Shown one piece after another: positions 1 through 7,212 of a stretch of 34,484 nucleotides of DNA (positions within the stretch are counted from its first letter, which is position 1; the number at the start of each line of letters is the position of its first letter). Where the stretch lies: assembly GCA_036172265.1 (NCBI GenBank), contig JASFBA010000094.1:1-34484 (forward strand), given 5' to 3'. The position numbers were made by a program, and so were the translations under genes. A model generated the notes under the pieces. It was not told the DNA's origin, did no database searches, and saw nothing but the letters and a program-made list of their open reading frames with translations. Source of the stretch: JASFBA01 sp036172265 (GTDB taxonomy: Bacteria; Chloroflexota; Chloroflexia; DTKN01).

Positions 1-110
1 GGATAAGCGAGACAAGCAGGACGCAGCGACGGTACGCCCCGACGGACCGATCTTGCTTCTCCTTTTCCTTTGCCTATCTCGCCCGATGGCCGTCCTACCC
101 CAGGACAGGA

Positions 111-402
111 GACCGGAGTCCCTCCCCCCGGATGGGGGGCAGGAGGGAGTGAAGGGCAGCCGGCGTCGCTCTTTCCCCTCCCCTAGCCCCACGGCGGGGA
201 CCGGAGTCCCTCCCCCCGGATGGGGGAGGTCAGGAGGGGGTGAAGGGCAGCCGGCCTCGCTCTTTCCCCTCCCCTAGCCCCAAGGCAGGGACCGGAGTCC
301 CTCCCCCCGGATGGGGGAGGTCAGGAGGGGGTGAAGGGCAGCCGGCCTCGCTCTTTCCCCTCCCCTAGCCCACAAGGCAGGAGACCGGAGGCCCTCCCCC
401 CG
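111..402. repeat. Tandem repeat array, about 88-93 bp unit
   Basis: The start of the unit (GACCGGAGTCCCTCCCCC) recurs at 111, 199, 290 and, slightly changed, at 383, giving spacings of 88, 91 and 93 bp. Each full unit also carries a GGTGAAGGGCAGCCGGC-like block and a CTTTCCCCTCCCCTAGCCC block. That makes three near-complete copies and one broken one. The array overwrites the 3' end of the neighbouring methyltransferase pseudogene. It has no CRISPR-like repeat/spacer structure, because the whole unit is conserved. Confidence 0.9.
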
Positions 403-1490
403 CTTTCCACGATGGTAAAGTTGTAGCGCTCGAAGAGGCCGGGAGGGGTTCCGTCCGCCCATCGCTTGAAGAGCAGTTCGAAGAAAGCGTCGGGGAGATA
501 CGCAACGAGGCCCGCATCCGTGTCGTTGCGGATGTACAGTCCTCCGTTCAGGTACGGTACCTGGGCGAGGGCCGTCTGGAGCCAGGTGGGGAAGCGTTGC
601 GCATACTCGGCCCGGTTCTGCCAGCGATTGTTGAACGCCTCAAAGAAGAGCACGGGAAGCCACTCGGAGTGGAAAGTGTCCGGGGCAGATCTTCCCCCGC
701 CCACGGCCTCCCGATAGGCATTCCAGAACTCCCGCAGGAAACGGCGCGAAGGCCGGCCGTCGGGCCCGTTCAGCCACCCTTTGCGCTGGATGAAGTAGAG
801 GAACATCAGGCGGTTGAGGAGAAGGTGGGTATAATCCCGTGTCCATTCCGGCGGTTTATCCGGATGAGTCCGATGCAGATGTTCCCGAATCCGCTGGAAG
901 GCCTCCCGATAGTCCTGGAAGAAACGTTCGGTGACGCGCTGGACGTTAAAGACCTCCTGGTGACGTTCCCAGACGGCCTCGGAATCGGCTCCGGGGTGAA
1001 TCTGGATGGCCGAGAGGACCTCCAGGTCGGTGCGGTACGGTTCGGCCGGCCGCACCTCCAGGAAGCGCAGCCAGAGGCGAACCCGGTCCGAACCATCCTT
1101 CGGGGATAGGAGCCGAAGCGGAGAGACAAAGGTGACCTGTTCCCAAAGTCGTCCCGTGGAAAACACAAAGAGGCTGTTTCCCTGAGGCTGCCTTCGGTGG
1201 AAGGCTTCCAGGATGCGGCGGATGTCAGTCCGACGAAGGCGGTCCGCAGCGAGTTGGGAACCCGTCCCCACTTCTATGTGGTAGATTCGAAAGGGGAACG
1301 GCCCCGGAATTTAGGCCAGAAGCCAGAAGTTCTGGATCAGGCCCTGCACGCCCGCGGGGAAATCGCCGACATCCCAGGAAACAGGTGGGTCCTGGACCGG
1401 ATAGCCTAGGTATCGAAAGAAGTGGATGGCGCCATCCAGGGAGATGTACTCCGCCAAAGCCTCTTGCAGGTCCATGCCGGCGCTCATCAT
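321..1490 (-). pseudogene. Truncated type IIG-like restriction/DNA methyltransferase (N-terminal part)
   Basis: The frame runs from an ATG at 1490 through an in-frame TAA at 1311-1313 and continues, still protein-like, to 321. The segment after the stop carries patterns of the N-terminal region of large fused restriction-modification proteins (Eco57I/PglX-like): LLNRLMFLYFIQRKGWL, FFEAFN, VPYLNGGLY and LFERYNFTIVE. In intact relatives this is followed by the SAM-binding methyltransferase domain with its NPPY motif, and the whole protein usually exceeds 900 residues. Here homology-like sequence stops near 403, where the tandem repeats begin, so the catalytic part is gone. About 60 codons precede the stop, including FFRYLGYPVQDPP. 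The gene looks dead twice over: a nonsense codon plus loss of the 3' half. The family call is from motif memory; the decay is directly visible. Confidence 0.7.
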
Positions 1491-1494
1491 CCCT

Positions 1495-1737
1495 CTACAA
1501 TGACCACCTGCGTATCACCAAAGGCAAGTATATTCGCCACATCGGCGACGCCACCGCCAGGGTCCGGCTCAGGACGGCAGTGGCTGTCCCGCAGTTTGTC
1601 GCCGTCACCACCACCGTGTAGGAGCCCGGAAGGTTGTAGACGTGGGTGAGGGTCATCCCTGAATAAAAGCCGGAGCAACCGGTAGTTAGGTAAACTGTAC
1701 TATAACCTCTCCCATTTGTCAAAAACGGCTGGGCCAT
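1495..1737 (-). pseudogene. C-terminal remnant of a secreted PKD-domain protein
   Basis: The frame encodes THVYNLPGSYTVVVTATN, the typical last strands of a PKD (polycystic kidney disease) immunoglobulin-like domain. It then ends in WRIYLPLVIRR, a tail resembling the YLPLV-type C-termini of many exported Chloroflexota proteins. There is no signal peptide or upstream domain. Before about 1737 the sequence turns into pyrimidine-rich, non-coding-looking DNA. It abuts the methyltransferase pseudogene at 1490. A very small intact gene is possible but unlikely, because a lone PKD tail has no known role. Confidence 0.55.
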
Positions 1738-1866
1738 AAGGCCTCCGCACCAACTCGGCAGCCTCCCTCGGTTCTCCCCTCTCCTCATCCCCCGTCTCCC
1801 CTCGGCTCGACAGGAACCTCGCCCCCCTCCCCTTCTCCCCGTTTCCCCGTCCCTCCTATCCCCAAC

Positions 1867-3789
1867 CTAAAACTGGGTCAATGTCCCCTCGGCCCGGGCC
1901 CGCCGCAGGGCCAGGCGAAAGGCCAGCCCCCCGGCTGGCAACGCGATGGCCGCGAATAGGCCCAGCAGGGCCAGTTCCACCCCCACCTGGGAAGGGCCGG
2001 CCCCCTGCAGGAGTGCCAGCCGCATGGCGCGCAGGGCATGGGTCATCGGCAGAAGGTAGGAGACCGGCCGGAGCCAGACCGGAAGGACGCCTATGGGGTA
2101 GTAAACCCCGCTCAGGAGGGCGGAAAGCCCCCCCAGGACAAAATTCACCGGGTCTCCCCGCTTGGTCACCAGGATAAAGGCGGCGGAGAGGATGCCCAGC
2201 CCGCTAAAGGCCAGCAGGCTCAGGAGGAGCACCAGAAGCGCCGTGCCCACATTGGCCTGTCCCAGAGGAGCCCCAAAAAGGGCCACCCCCACGAGCAGGT
2301 AGAGCACCACCTGGCCCGAGGCCAGGAGGAAACTCCACAGCGCCGATGTCCCCAGGAACGTCTCCAACGGGGTCGGCGTGACCAGGATAGCCTCCAGCGT
2401 CCCCTGCATCTGGCCGGAACGGATGGCTTCGGAAAAGGCATAAAGCCCCACCGCCTGATAGCCGCTGAAGGCGATGCCGACGAGGACGAAGGCAAAGTAG
2501 TTGCCCCCGTATTCGGAAAGGTAGGGAGAAGCGGCCGGCCCGAGAAGAAGGGCCATAAAGTAGAAAGCGGCCACCGACATCAGGATGCCCAGGAGTTGCA
2601 GGAGAGTGGCCAGACGGTAGGTGATCTGGATGCGGAGGTCCCGCCGGATAGAGGCCAGCACCCGGTTCAGGGTCGCCGGAAGGGGAGAAAGGCGTGGGGG
2701 AGGGGGAAAGGGCGGGCCCGCAACCTGTCCCTTGGCCTCGGGCGAAGACATCCCCGCCGGCCGCGGCCCCTCCACAATGGGCGAGGCCGGCCCTTCCTCC
2801 GCCGTCAGCCTCCGGAAGACTTCCTCCAGCGGGGCCTGCTCCTGGACGACGTCCACGACCTCGATGCCGGCCTCCAGGAGCGGCCGTAGGATAGCCTCCA
2901 GGGGAACTTCCTCCGGCAGGTCCACGACGATGCAGCGATGGCTGGGGCGCGCACCCGGCCGTTCCTCCACCGGCCATGGCCAACCGGCCCAGGGAGGCCG
3001 GGAAAGGTGCGGCGGCGGGAACAGGGTGAGGAAATAGCGCCGGTGGAAACCCACGGCCGGCCGCAGGCTCTCCACCGGCGCCACGGCCCGCAGCCGGCCC
3101 CGGTGCATCACCGCCACCCGGTCGCAGAGGGCCTCGGCTTCGTCCAGATGATGGGTAACCAGGAAGACGGTGCAGCCCGAGCGGGCGATGCAGCGGATAA
3201 TTTCGTGGAGGCGAAAAGCAGCCTCCGGGTCCAGGCTGCGGGTCGGCTCGTCTAAGAAGAGGACGGGAGGGTTGTGCAGAAGGGCACGGGCCAGGTCCAG
3301 CCGCCGGCGCATCCCGGTAGAAAGCCGGTCGAAACGCTCCCTCAGGGCCTCGCCCAACTCCAGCGCTTCCCCCAGTTCGGCGATGCGGCGGTCCACATAT
3401 GCCCTGGGCAATCCCTGCAGTGCCCCGTAAAAGCGCAGGTTCTCCCAGCCGCTCAGTCGCCAGTAGAAACTCCTCTCCTCCCCACTGGCCAGGCCCACAT
3501 GGGCCTTGACGGCCTCTTCTTCACCCAGGTCGTGGCCGCAGATGCGGGCCCGGCCGGAGGTGGGAAGGATAAGGGTGCACAGGAGGCGTACCAAGGTGGA
3601 TTTGCCGGCCCCGTTAGGGCCGAGCAGACCGAAGATTTCTCCCGCCTCCACCCGCAGCGAGACCTCATCCACGGCCAGGATACCGTCCGGGCAAGGGCGA
3701 AGGAGTCCCCGCCAGCCTGGAGGGGCAGGAAAGCGTTTGGTAAGCCTATCCGTTTCGATAGCCGGGTTCAGGGGAAACTCCTTCCTCAC
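1867..3789 (-). CDS. ABC-2 type transporter, ATPase fused to permease
   Basis: A single chain of about 640 residues carries both halves of an ABC-2 exporter. Residues 10-240 form a DrrA/CcmA-like ATPase: Walker A GPNGAGKS at 57-64, signature LSTGM at 156-160, Walker B VLFLDEP at 176-182, and the switch histidine in LVTHH near 213. A linker of about 150 residues, proline-rich in part, follows. The C-terminal 250 residues form a six-helix ABC-2 permease ending in the usual GVYYPIGVLPVWLRPVSYLLP block. The two halves are more often separate genes. It is the last gene of the minus-strand signalling operon. The first possible start is a GTG at 3789 inside a palindromic repeat. A strong AGGAAGGAG lies just inside the frame and would instead place initiation at a CTG at 3771, six bases downstream. 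The substrate is unknown; drug or lipid export is the family norm. Confidence 0.9.
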   Translation of the reverse strand: MRKEFPLNPAIETDRLTKRFPAPPGWRGLLRPCPDGILAVDEVSLRVEAGEIFGLLGPNGAGKSTLVRLLCTLILPTSGRARICGHDLGEEEAVKAHVGLASGEERSFYWRLSGWENLRFYGALQGLPRAYVDRRIAELGEALELGEALRERFDRLSTGMRRRLDLARALLHNPPVLFLDEPTRSLDPEAAFRLHEIIRCIARSGCTVFLVTHHLDEAEALCDRVAVMHRGRLRAVAPVESLRPAVGFHRRYFLTLFPPPHLSRPPWAGWPWPVEERPGARPSHRCIVVDLPEEVPLEAILRPLLEAGIEVVDVVQEQAPLEEVFRRLTAEEGPASPIVEGPRPAGMSSPEAKGQVAGPPFPPPPRLSPLPATLNRVLASIRRDLRIQITYRLATLLQLLGILMSVAAFYFMALLLGPAASPYLSEYGGNYFAFVLVGIAFSGYQAVGLYAFSEAIRSGQMQGTLEAILVTPTPLETFLGTSALWSFLLASGQVVLYLLVGVALFGAPLGQANVGTALLVLLLSLLAFSGLGILSAAFILVTKRGDPVNFVLGGLSALLSGVYYPIGVLPVWLRPVSYLLPMTHALRAMRLALLQGAGPSQVGVELALLGLFAAIALPAGGLAFRLALRRARAEGTLTQF

Positions 3790-4780
3790 CCCTTACCCCT
3801 AGGGGCAGGGGATGAGGGGTGAGGGCCGCCCAGGCCTCGTCCAGGGTACGGCTGCGCATCACCTTTCGGCGCAAGGCCAACGCTCCAGGCAGGCCTGGGT
3901 GCATCTGGCCCACCAGGGCCTTGAGGCGGCCCAGTATCGCCGGTTCGTAGCCCAACTCCTCCCGAAGGAGGTGCACATACTGCTGTAAGAAACGGTAACG
4001 GTCGGCCAAAGTGGGGTGAGGCGGTTCCTCCCCCCGCAACGAGGCAGCGATTTGGGAGAGAATCCAGGGGTTAGAAAGGGCCGCCCGGGCCACCATCAGG
4101 CCGGCGCAGCCGGTCTCGGCAAAGCAGCGCCGGGCATCGTCCACACTGCGGATGTCCCCACTGGCAAAGACGGGGATGCGCACCGCCTGCACGACTTCCG
4201 CAAGGAGGCTCCAGTCGGCCCGGCCGGCATAGCCCTGAGCGCGGGTGCGCGGGTGCAGGGTGATAGCGGCACAGCCGCAAGCCTCGGCCAGCCGGGCCAC
4301 CTCCACGGCAACAATGGAACGCTCATCCCAGCCGGAGCGGAACTTGAGCGTTACCGGAATGGAAAGGCTCCTTTTCATCATCTGCAGAATGGCCTCCAAG
4401 CGCCCAAGGTCGCGCAGGAGCGCCGCCCCGGAACCGTTTCCGGTCACCTGGCGCGAAGGACAGCCGGCGTTGAGGTCCACGATGTCCGCTCCCCGTTCGG
4501 CGGCCAGCGCAGCGGCCCGGGCCACCTGTTCCGGGTCATGCCCGGAAATCTGCACGGCGATGGGATGCTCGTCCGGATGCAGATCGAGCAGGCGATGGGA
4601 ACGCAGGGCCTTGGGGGTAAAGGCTGCAGCACTCACCATTTCGGTGGTCACCAGACCGCACCCGCCCAGGGAAAGTATGAGGCGACGAAAAGCGGAGTTG
4701 GTCAGGCCGGTCATCGGGGCCAGGGCCAGAGGAGGCGAAACGGTCAAGGAGCCGATCTGGATAGCCTGGGGGACGGACAT
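3746..4780 (-). CDS. dusB: tRNA-dihydrouridine synthase (DusB-type)
   Basis: This is a flavoprotein that reduces uridine to dihydrouridine in tRNA using FMN and NADPH. The N-terminal FMN-barrel signature APMTGLTNSAFR is at residues 21-32. The active-site cysteine is C107 in DLNAGCPSRQVTGNGSGAAL, and the substrate/FMN strands LKFRSGWDE, TLHPRTRAQGY and FASGDI follow in order, with GLMVARAALSNPW closing the barrel. The length of 344 residues fits the family, but the last 25 or so (from LTPHPLPLG) come from a palindromic repeat and are probably an acquired tail. The tail makes the gene overlap the ABC transporter by 44 bases. The ATG at 4780 lies 2 bases after the STAS gene, so the two are co-transcribed. 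Why a tRNA modification gene sits in a signalling operon is not evident. Confidence 0.93.
   Translation of the reverse strand: MSVPQAIQIGSLTVSPPLALAPMTGLTNSAFRRLILSLGGCGLVTTEMVSAAAFTPKALRSHRLLDLHPDEHPIAVQISGHDPEQVARAAALAAERGADIVDLNAGCPSRQVTGNGSGAALLRDLGRLEAILQMMKRSLSIPVTLKFRSGWDERSIVAVEVARLAEACGCAAITLHPRTRAQGYAGRADWSLLAEVVQAVRIPVFASGDIRSVDDARRCFAETGCAGLMVARAALSNPWILSQIAASLRGEEPPHPTLADRYRFLQQYVHLLREELGYEPAILGRLKALVGQMHPGLPGALALRRKVMRSRTLDEAWAALTPHPLPLGVRGEEGVSPEPGYRNG
3784..3824. repeat. Palindromic repeat within the 3' end of dusB
   Basis: CCTCACCCCT-TA-CCCCT meets AGGGG-CAGGGGATG-AGGGGTGAGG in a near-perfect inverted repeat of about 40 bp. On the minus strand it encodes TPHPLPLG near the C-terminus of the dihydrouridine synthase, a translation typical of dispersed palindromic elements that have landed inside gene ends. 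It also supplies the first GTG of the downstream ABC transporter frame. Confidence 0.8.
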
Positions 4781-4782
4781 CG

Positions 4783-5103
4783 CTAGGAGATCAACTGGGC
4801 CAGTTCATGGGCCTCCAGGATGGGCATAAAACGGGAGAGTTCGACCATCTTGAAAATCTTACGGTGGTGGGGGCTGACGTTGATGGCATAGACCAGGTGT
4901 CCCCGCTTGCGGGCGGCGACGATAAATTTGAGCAGGCCGGAGATGCCGGCCGAGTTGATAAAAGCCACCTCGGCGAAATCCAGCACCGTAGTCTTGCGGC
5001 TGCGCCCACAATATTCCTCGATCTCACGGGCTGAAAGGGCGTCAATGCTGGGGGTACGGATATGGATGATGGCCACATTCCCGCGATCTTCCATCTGAAT
5101 CAT
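4783..5103 (-). CDS. STAS-domain anti-anti-sigma factor (SpoIIAA/RsbV-like)
   Basis: This 106-residue single STAS domain has the conserved phospho-acceptor serine in AFINSAGISGLLKF. In partner switching the unphosphorylated form binds and neutralises an RsbW-type kinase. Phosphorylation of this serine releases the kinase, and a PP2C phosphatase reverses it. All three parts lie in this operon: the kinase is 45 bases upstream and a SpoIIE-type phosphatase is at 7208-8767. The ATG at 5103 is preceded by AGGAGG at good spacing. No sigma factor gene is in the window, so the output may be a sigma factor elsewhere or a non-transcriptional target. Confidence 0.9.
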   Translation of the reverse strand: MIQMEDRGNVAIIHIRTPSIDALSAREIEEYCGRSRKTTVLDFAEVAFINSAGISGLLKFIVAARKRGHLVYAINVSPHHRKIFKMVELSRFMPILEAHELAQLIS

Positions 5104-5148
5104 AGCATCTGCCTCCTGACCTGCTCACCGGGGCATAGATACTTCTTC

Positions 5149-5595
5149 CTATGGGGCGGGGTTGCCCCGTCCCACTTCAGGGTGGATATGCAACCACATG
5201 GTAAAGGTGTTTCCTTCCTCACCGGTGGAAAATTCGACCCGGTCTACCAGTTGGTGGATGAGAAAGAGGCCCAACCCGCGAAAGTCGCCCTGCTGGAGGG
5301 CCTCTTCGGTGAGGCCCTGACGGCGAACCTCCAGGGGACGGTCCGGCTGCCCTTGATCAATGACGCGCACCACCAGTTGATCGGCCTCCAGGGAAAAGAC
5401 GATCCCGACATGTACCTCGCGCCGGAAGCGGTTGCCATGCTCGATGGCGTTGGTCACCGCCTCACTCACGGCCAGGGTCAGATCGGCCACCTTTTCCTCG
5501 GAAAAACCCATCTGGCGGCCGATCTCCTGGGCTGCGGCCCGGACCACCCGTTCAAAGACCAGGTCGGAGGGAATGCGCATTTCCACCCGGTTCAT
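5149..5595 (-). CDS. RsbW/SpoIIAB-like serine kinase (HATPase_c_2)
   Basis: A GHKL-fold ATPase of about 148 residues. The N box reads VSEAVTNAIEHGNRF, the G1 box VIDQGQPD and the G2 box RGLGLFLIHQLVD. These are the signatures of anti-sigma serine kinases that phosphorylate a STAS partner, here most likely the gene just downstream. The frame opens at a TTG at 5613, but the ATG at 5595 is preferred because GGGAG sits six bases before it. That start leaves 14 bases after the TPR gene. Kinase activity and partner choice are inferred from family and gene order. Confidence 0.9.
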   Translation of the reverse strand: MNRVEMRIPSDLVFERVVRAAAQEIGRQMGFSEEKVADLTLAVSEAVTNAIEHGNRFRREVHVGIVFSLEADQLVVRVIDQGQPDRPLEVRRQGLTEEALQQGDFRGLGLFLIHQLVDRVEFSTGEEGNTFTMWLHIHPEVGRGNPAP

Positions 5596-5609
5596 CTCTT
5601 TCTCCCGTT

Positions 5610-7130
5610 TCAATATTCCAGCACGCTGGTGGTGGCCCGCAGCAGGCGGTCGTACTGCTGCAGGTAGGCCATACCGACGGTGCTGTTGCCCAGTTGGAGG
5701 TGACAGGCCCCCAGGTAGTAAAGAGCCTGGGCATGATGGGGGTTGGCCTGTACCACCTTTTCAAAACGGGGAATGGCCTGGGCCGGTTCGCCGGCCTCCT
5801 TGTAGGCCAACCCCAAGAGGTAATACGTCTCCACATCGTCGGGCCAATGTTTCAGCACAGTCTGAAACTCCTGGATGGCCTGGCGGAAGCGGTTTCGCTT
5901 CAGGTGGATGACGCCCATATCGTAGCGCAGGCTGACCAGTTGTGGTGCCAGTTCCAGCGCCTTTCTCCAGGCGTTCAGGGCCAGCATCTCGTTATTCATA
6001 GCCATATACAGCCGGCCCAGGAGGTAGTAAGACTGGGGGTTGCGCGGGTCCAGCCGGATGGCCCGCAGCAGGCACTTCAGGGCCGGGGCCGGCCGGCCTA
6101 GGATGGCCAGGACCTTGCCCAGTTCTTGAAAGACATCGGCGCTCTGCGGATACCGCTGGGCGCAGCGATAGAGCAACTGGTAGGCACCCTGGGGCTGTTT
6201 CAACAGGCGAAAGACCCGGCTCATCTTGACACAGGCGGCGACATACTCGGGCGCATCCGGCGACACCTGACGGTACTCGTTCAGGGCATCCTTCCAGCGC
6301 TTCTGACGGGCCAGCAGGTTGCCCAGAAGGTAGCGGGCGCAGTACTCCTGGGGCTTCCATTGTAAAAGCGCCCGATAAATGCGTTCGGCCTCTTCCGGGT
6401 AGCCCTGGACTTTGAGGTCTTCTGCCAAACGGTAATACCACTCCACCGCCTCCTGTTCGGAGCGTGCCTCCAGGCCCTCGCCGACCCTCTCCATCTTGAA
6501 AGTGGGTTCCACCCGCAGGGCCTCGGCAAAGCACTTCTGGGCCAGTTCATGGGCGCCGTGAGCCTGGTGCATCAGGCCGATGTAGTAGAGCGGTTCGGCG
6601 GCATCGGGCCGGCAATCGTGGGCTGCTGTGTAGAAGATGTAAGCGGCACCGGGGTTGTCCAGCGCCTGGTAGCAACGCCCCAGGGCAAACTTGGCCTCGT
6701 AAAGATCGGAATTGTGCTTGAGCGCCTCCCGGAAAGCGTTGATGGCCTTTTCGATCTGGCCCTTGGCGGCGAAGGAGACGCCGATGTTGTAGTGGGCTTC
6801 AGCAAGTGAAGGGTCGGTCTGCACCGCGTTGAGGTATTCCCGCAGGGCTCCATCCCAGTCGTTGCGCAGCGCCATGGCGTTGCCGATGTAGAGGTAGATG
6901 ATCGAGCGGTCGCGGTCGGTCACCGGGACTTCGCTGGCCTCCCCTTCCACATAGGCGGCGATCAGGGCCAGGCGGAATTCCTCCGCCGCCCGGGTGTAAT
7001 CGGCGTTCAGGTAGGCCTGCAGCCCTTTGCTAAAGGCCGAGCCGGCCCGGGTGGCCTCCATAAAACGCTCGCTGCCGGTAAAGGTATCCAGGTCCAGAAC
7101 GACCAGTTGGATTTTTTCTTCGTCGGACAT
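5610..7130 (-). CDS. TPR-repeat protein of the signalling operon
   Basis: About 506 residues, almost entirely tetratricopeptide repeats, with a dozen or so 34-residue helical hairpins. Clear examples are AEAHYNIGVSFAAKGQIEKA, NPQSYYLLGRLYMAMNNEML and DVETYYLLGLAYKEAGEPAQ. A short N-terminal stretch (MSDEEKIQLVVLDLDTF) is not repeat-like. There is no signal peptide or membrane helix, so it is probably cytoplasmic and acts as a protein-protein scaffold. Its place between the SpoIIE-type phosphatase and the RsbW-type kinase suggests a role in assembling or tuning that module. The ATG at 7130 is chosen because AGGATGG precedes it. The frame extends 12 codons further up, but those codons are largely heptad-repeat DNA. 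Confidence 0.85.
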   Translation of the reverse strand: MSDEEKIQLVVLDLDTFTGSERFMEATRAGSAFSKGLQAYLNADYTRAAEEFRLALIAAYVEGEASEVPVTDRDRSIIYLYIGNAMALRNDWDGALREYLNAVQTDPSLAEAHYNIGVSFAAKGQIEKAINAFREALKHNSDLYEAKFALGRCYQALDNPGAAYIFYTAAHDCRPDAAEPLYYIGLMHQAHGAHELAQKCFAEALRVEPTFKMERVGEGLEARSEQEAVEWYYRLAEDLKVQGYPEEAERIYRALLQWKPQEYCARYLLGNLLARQKRWKDALNEYRQVSPDAPEYVAACVKMSRVFRLLKQPQGAYQLLYRCAQRYPQSADVFQELGKVLAILGRPAPALKCLLRAIRLDPRNPQSYYLLGRLYMAMNNEMLALNAWRKALELAPQLVSLRYDMGVIHLKRNRFRQAIQEFQTVLKHWPDDVETYYLLGLAYKEAGEPAQAIPRFEKVVQANPHHAQALYYLGACHLQLGNSTVGMAYLQQYDRLLRATTSVLEY

Positions 7131-7144
7131 GGTTAACCATCCTG

Positions 7145-7212
7145 ATACGCAATACGCAATACGCAATACGCAATACGTAATACATATTCCGTATTGCGTA
7201 TTGCGTATTACA
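7145..7212. repeat. Heptad repeat array with inverted arm (ATACGCA units)
   Basis: Four perfect ATACGCA heptads (7145-7172) are followed by two variants (ATACGTA and ATACATA), a four-base spacer, and the reverse complement TGCGTAT twice. The transcript would fold into a long AU-rich hairpin between the phosphatase and TPR genes. The TAA stop of the phosphatase (7208-7210) lies inside the array, so the repeat has become part of that gene's end. Similar short-unit repeats are common between genes in Anaerolineae-like genomes (from memory). Confidence 0.85.

Noticed and set aside
111..402. CRISPR array
   Set aside because: The whole 90-bp unit is conserved, without short repeats separated by unique spacers.
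1694..1722. Promoter-like TTGACA-17-TACAGT on the minus strand
   Set aside because: It lies inside the PKD-like coding remnant and would serve only that fragment; it may be chance.
7145..7212. Heptad array as an origin iteron set
   Set aside because: It lies inside an operon, has an inverted-arm layout and no dnaA or AT-rich unwinding region near it.
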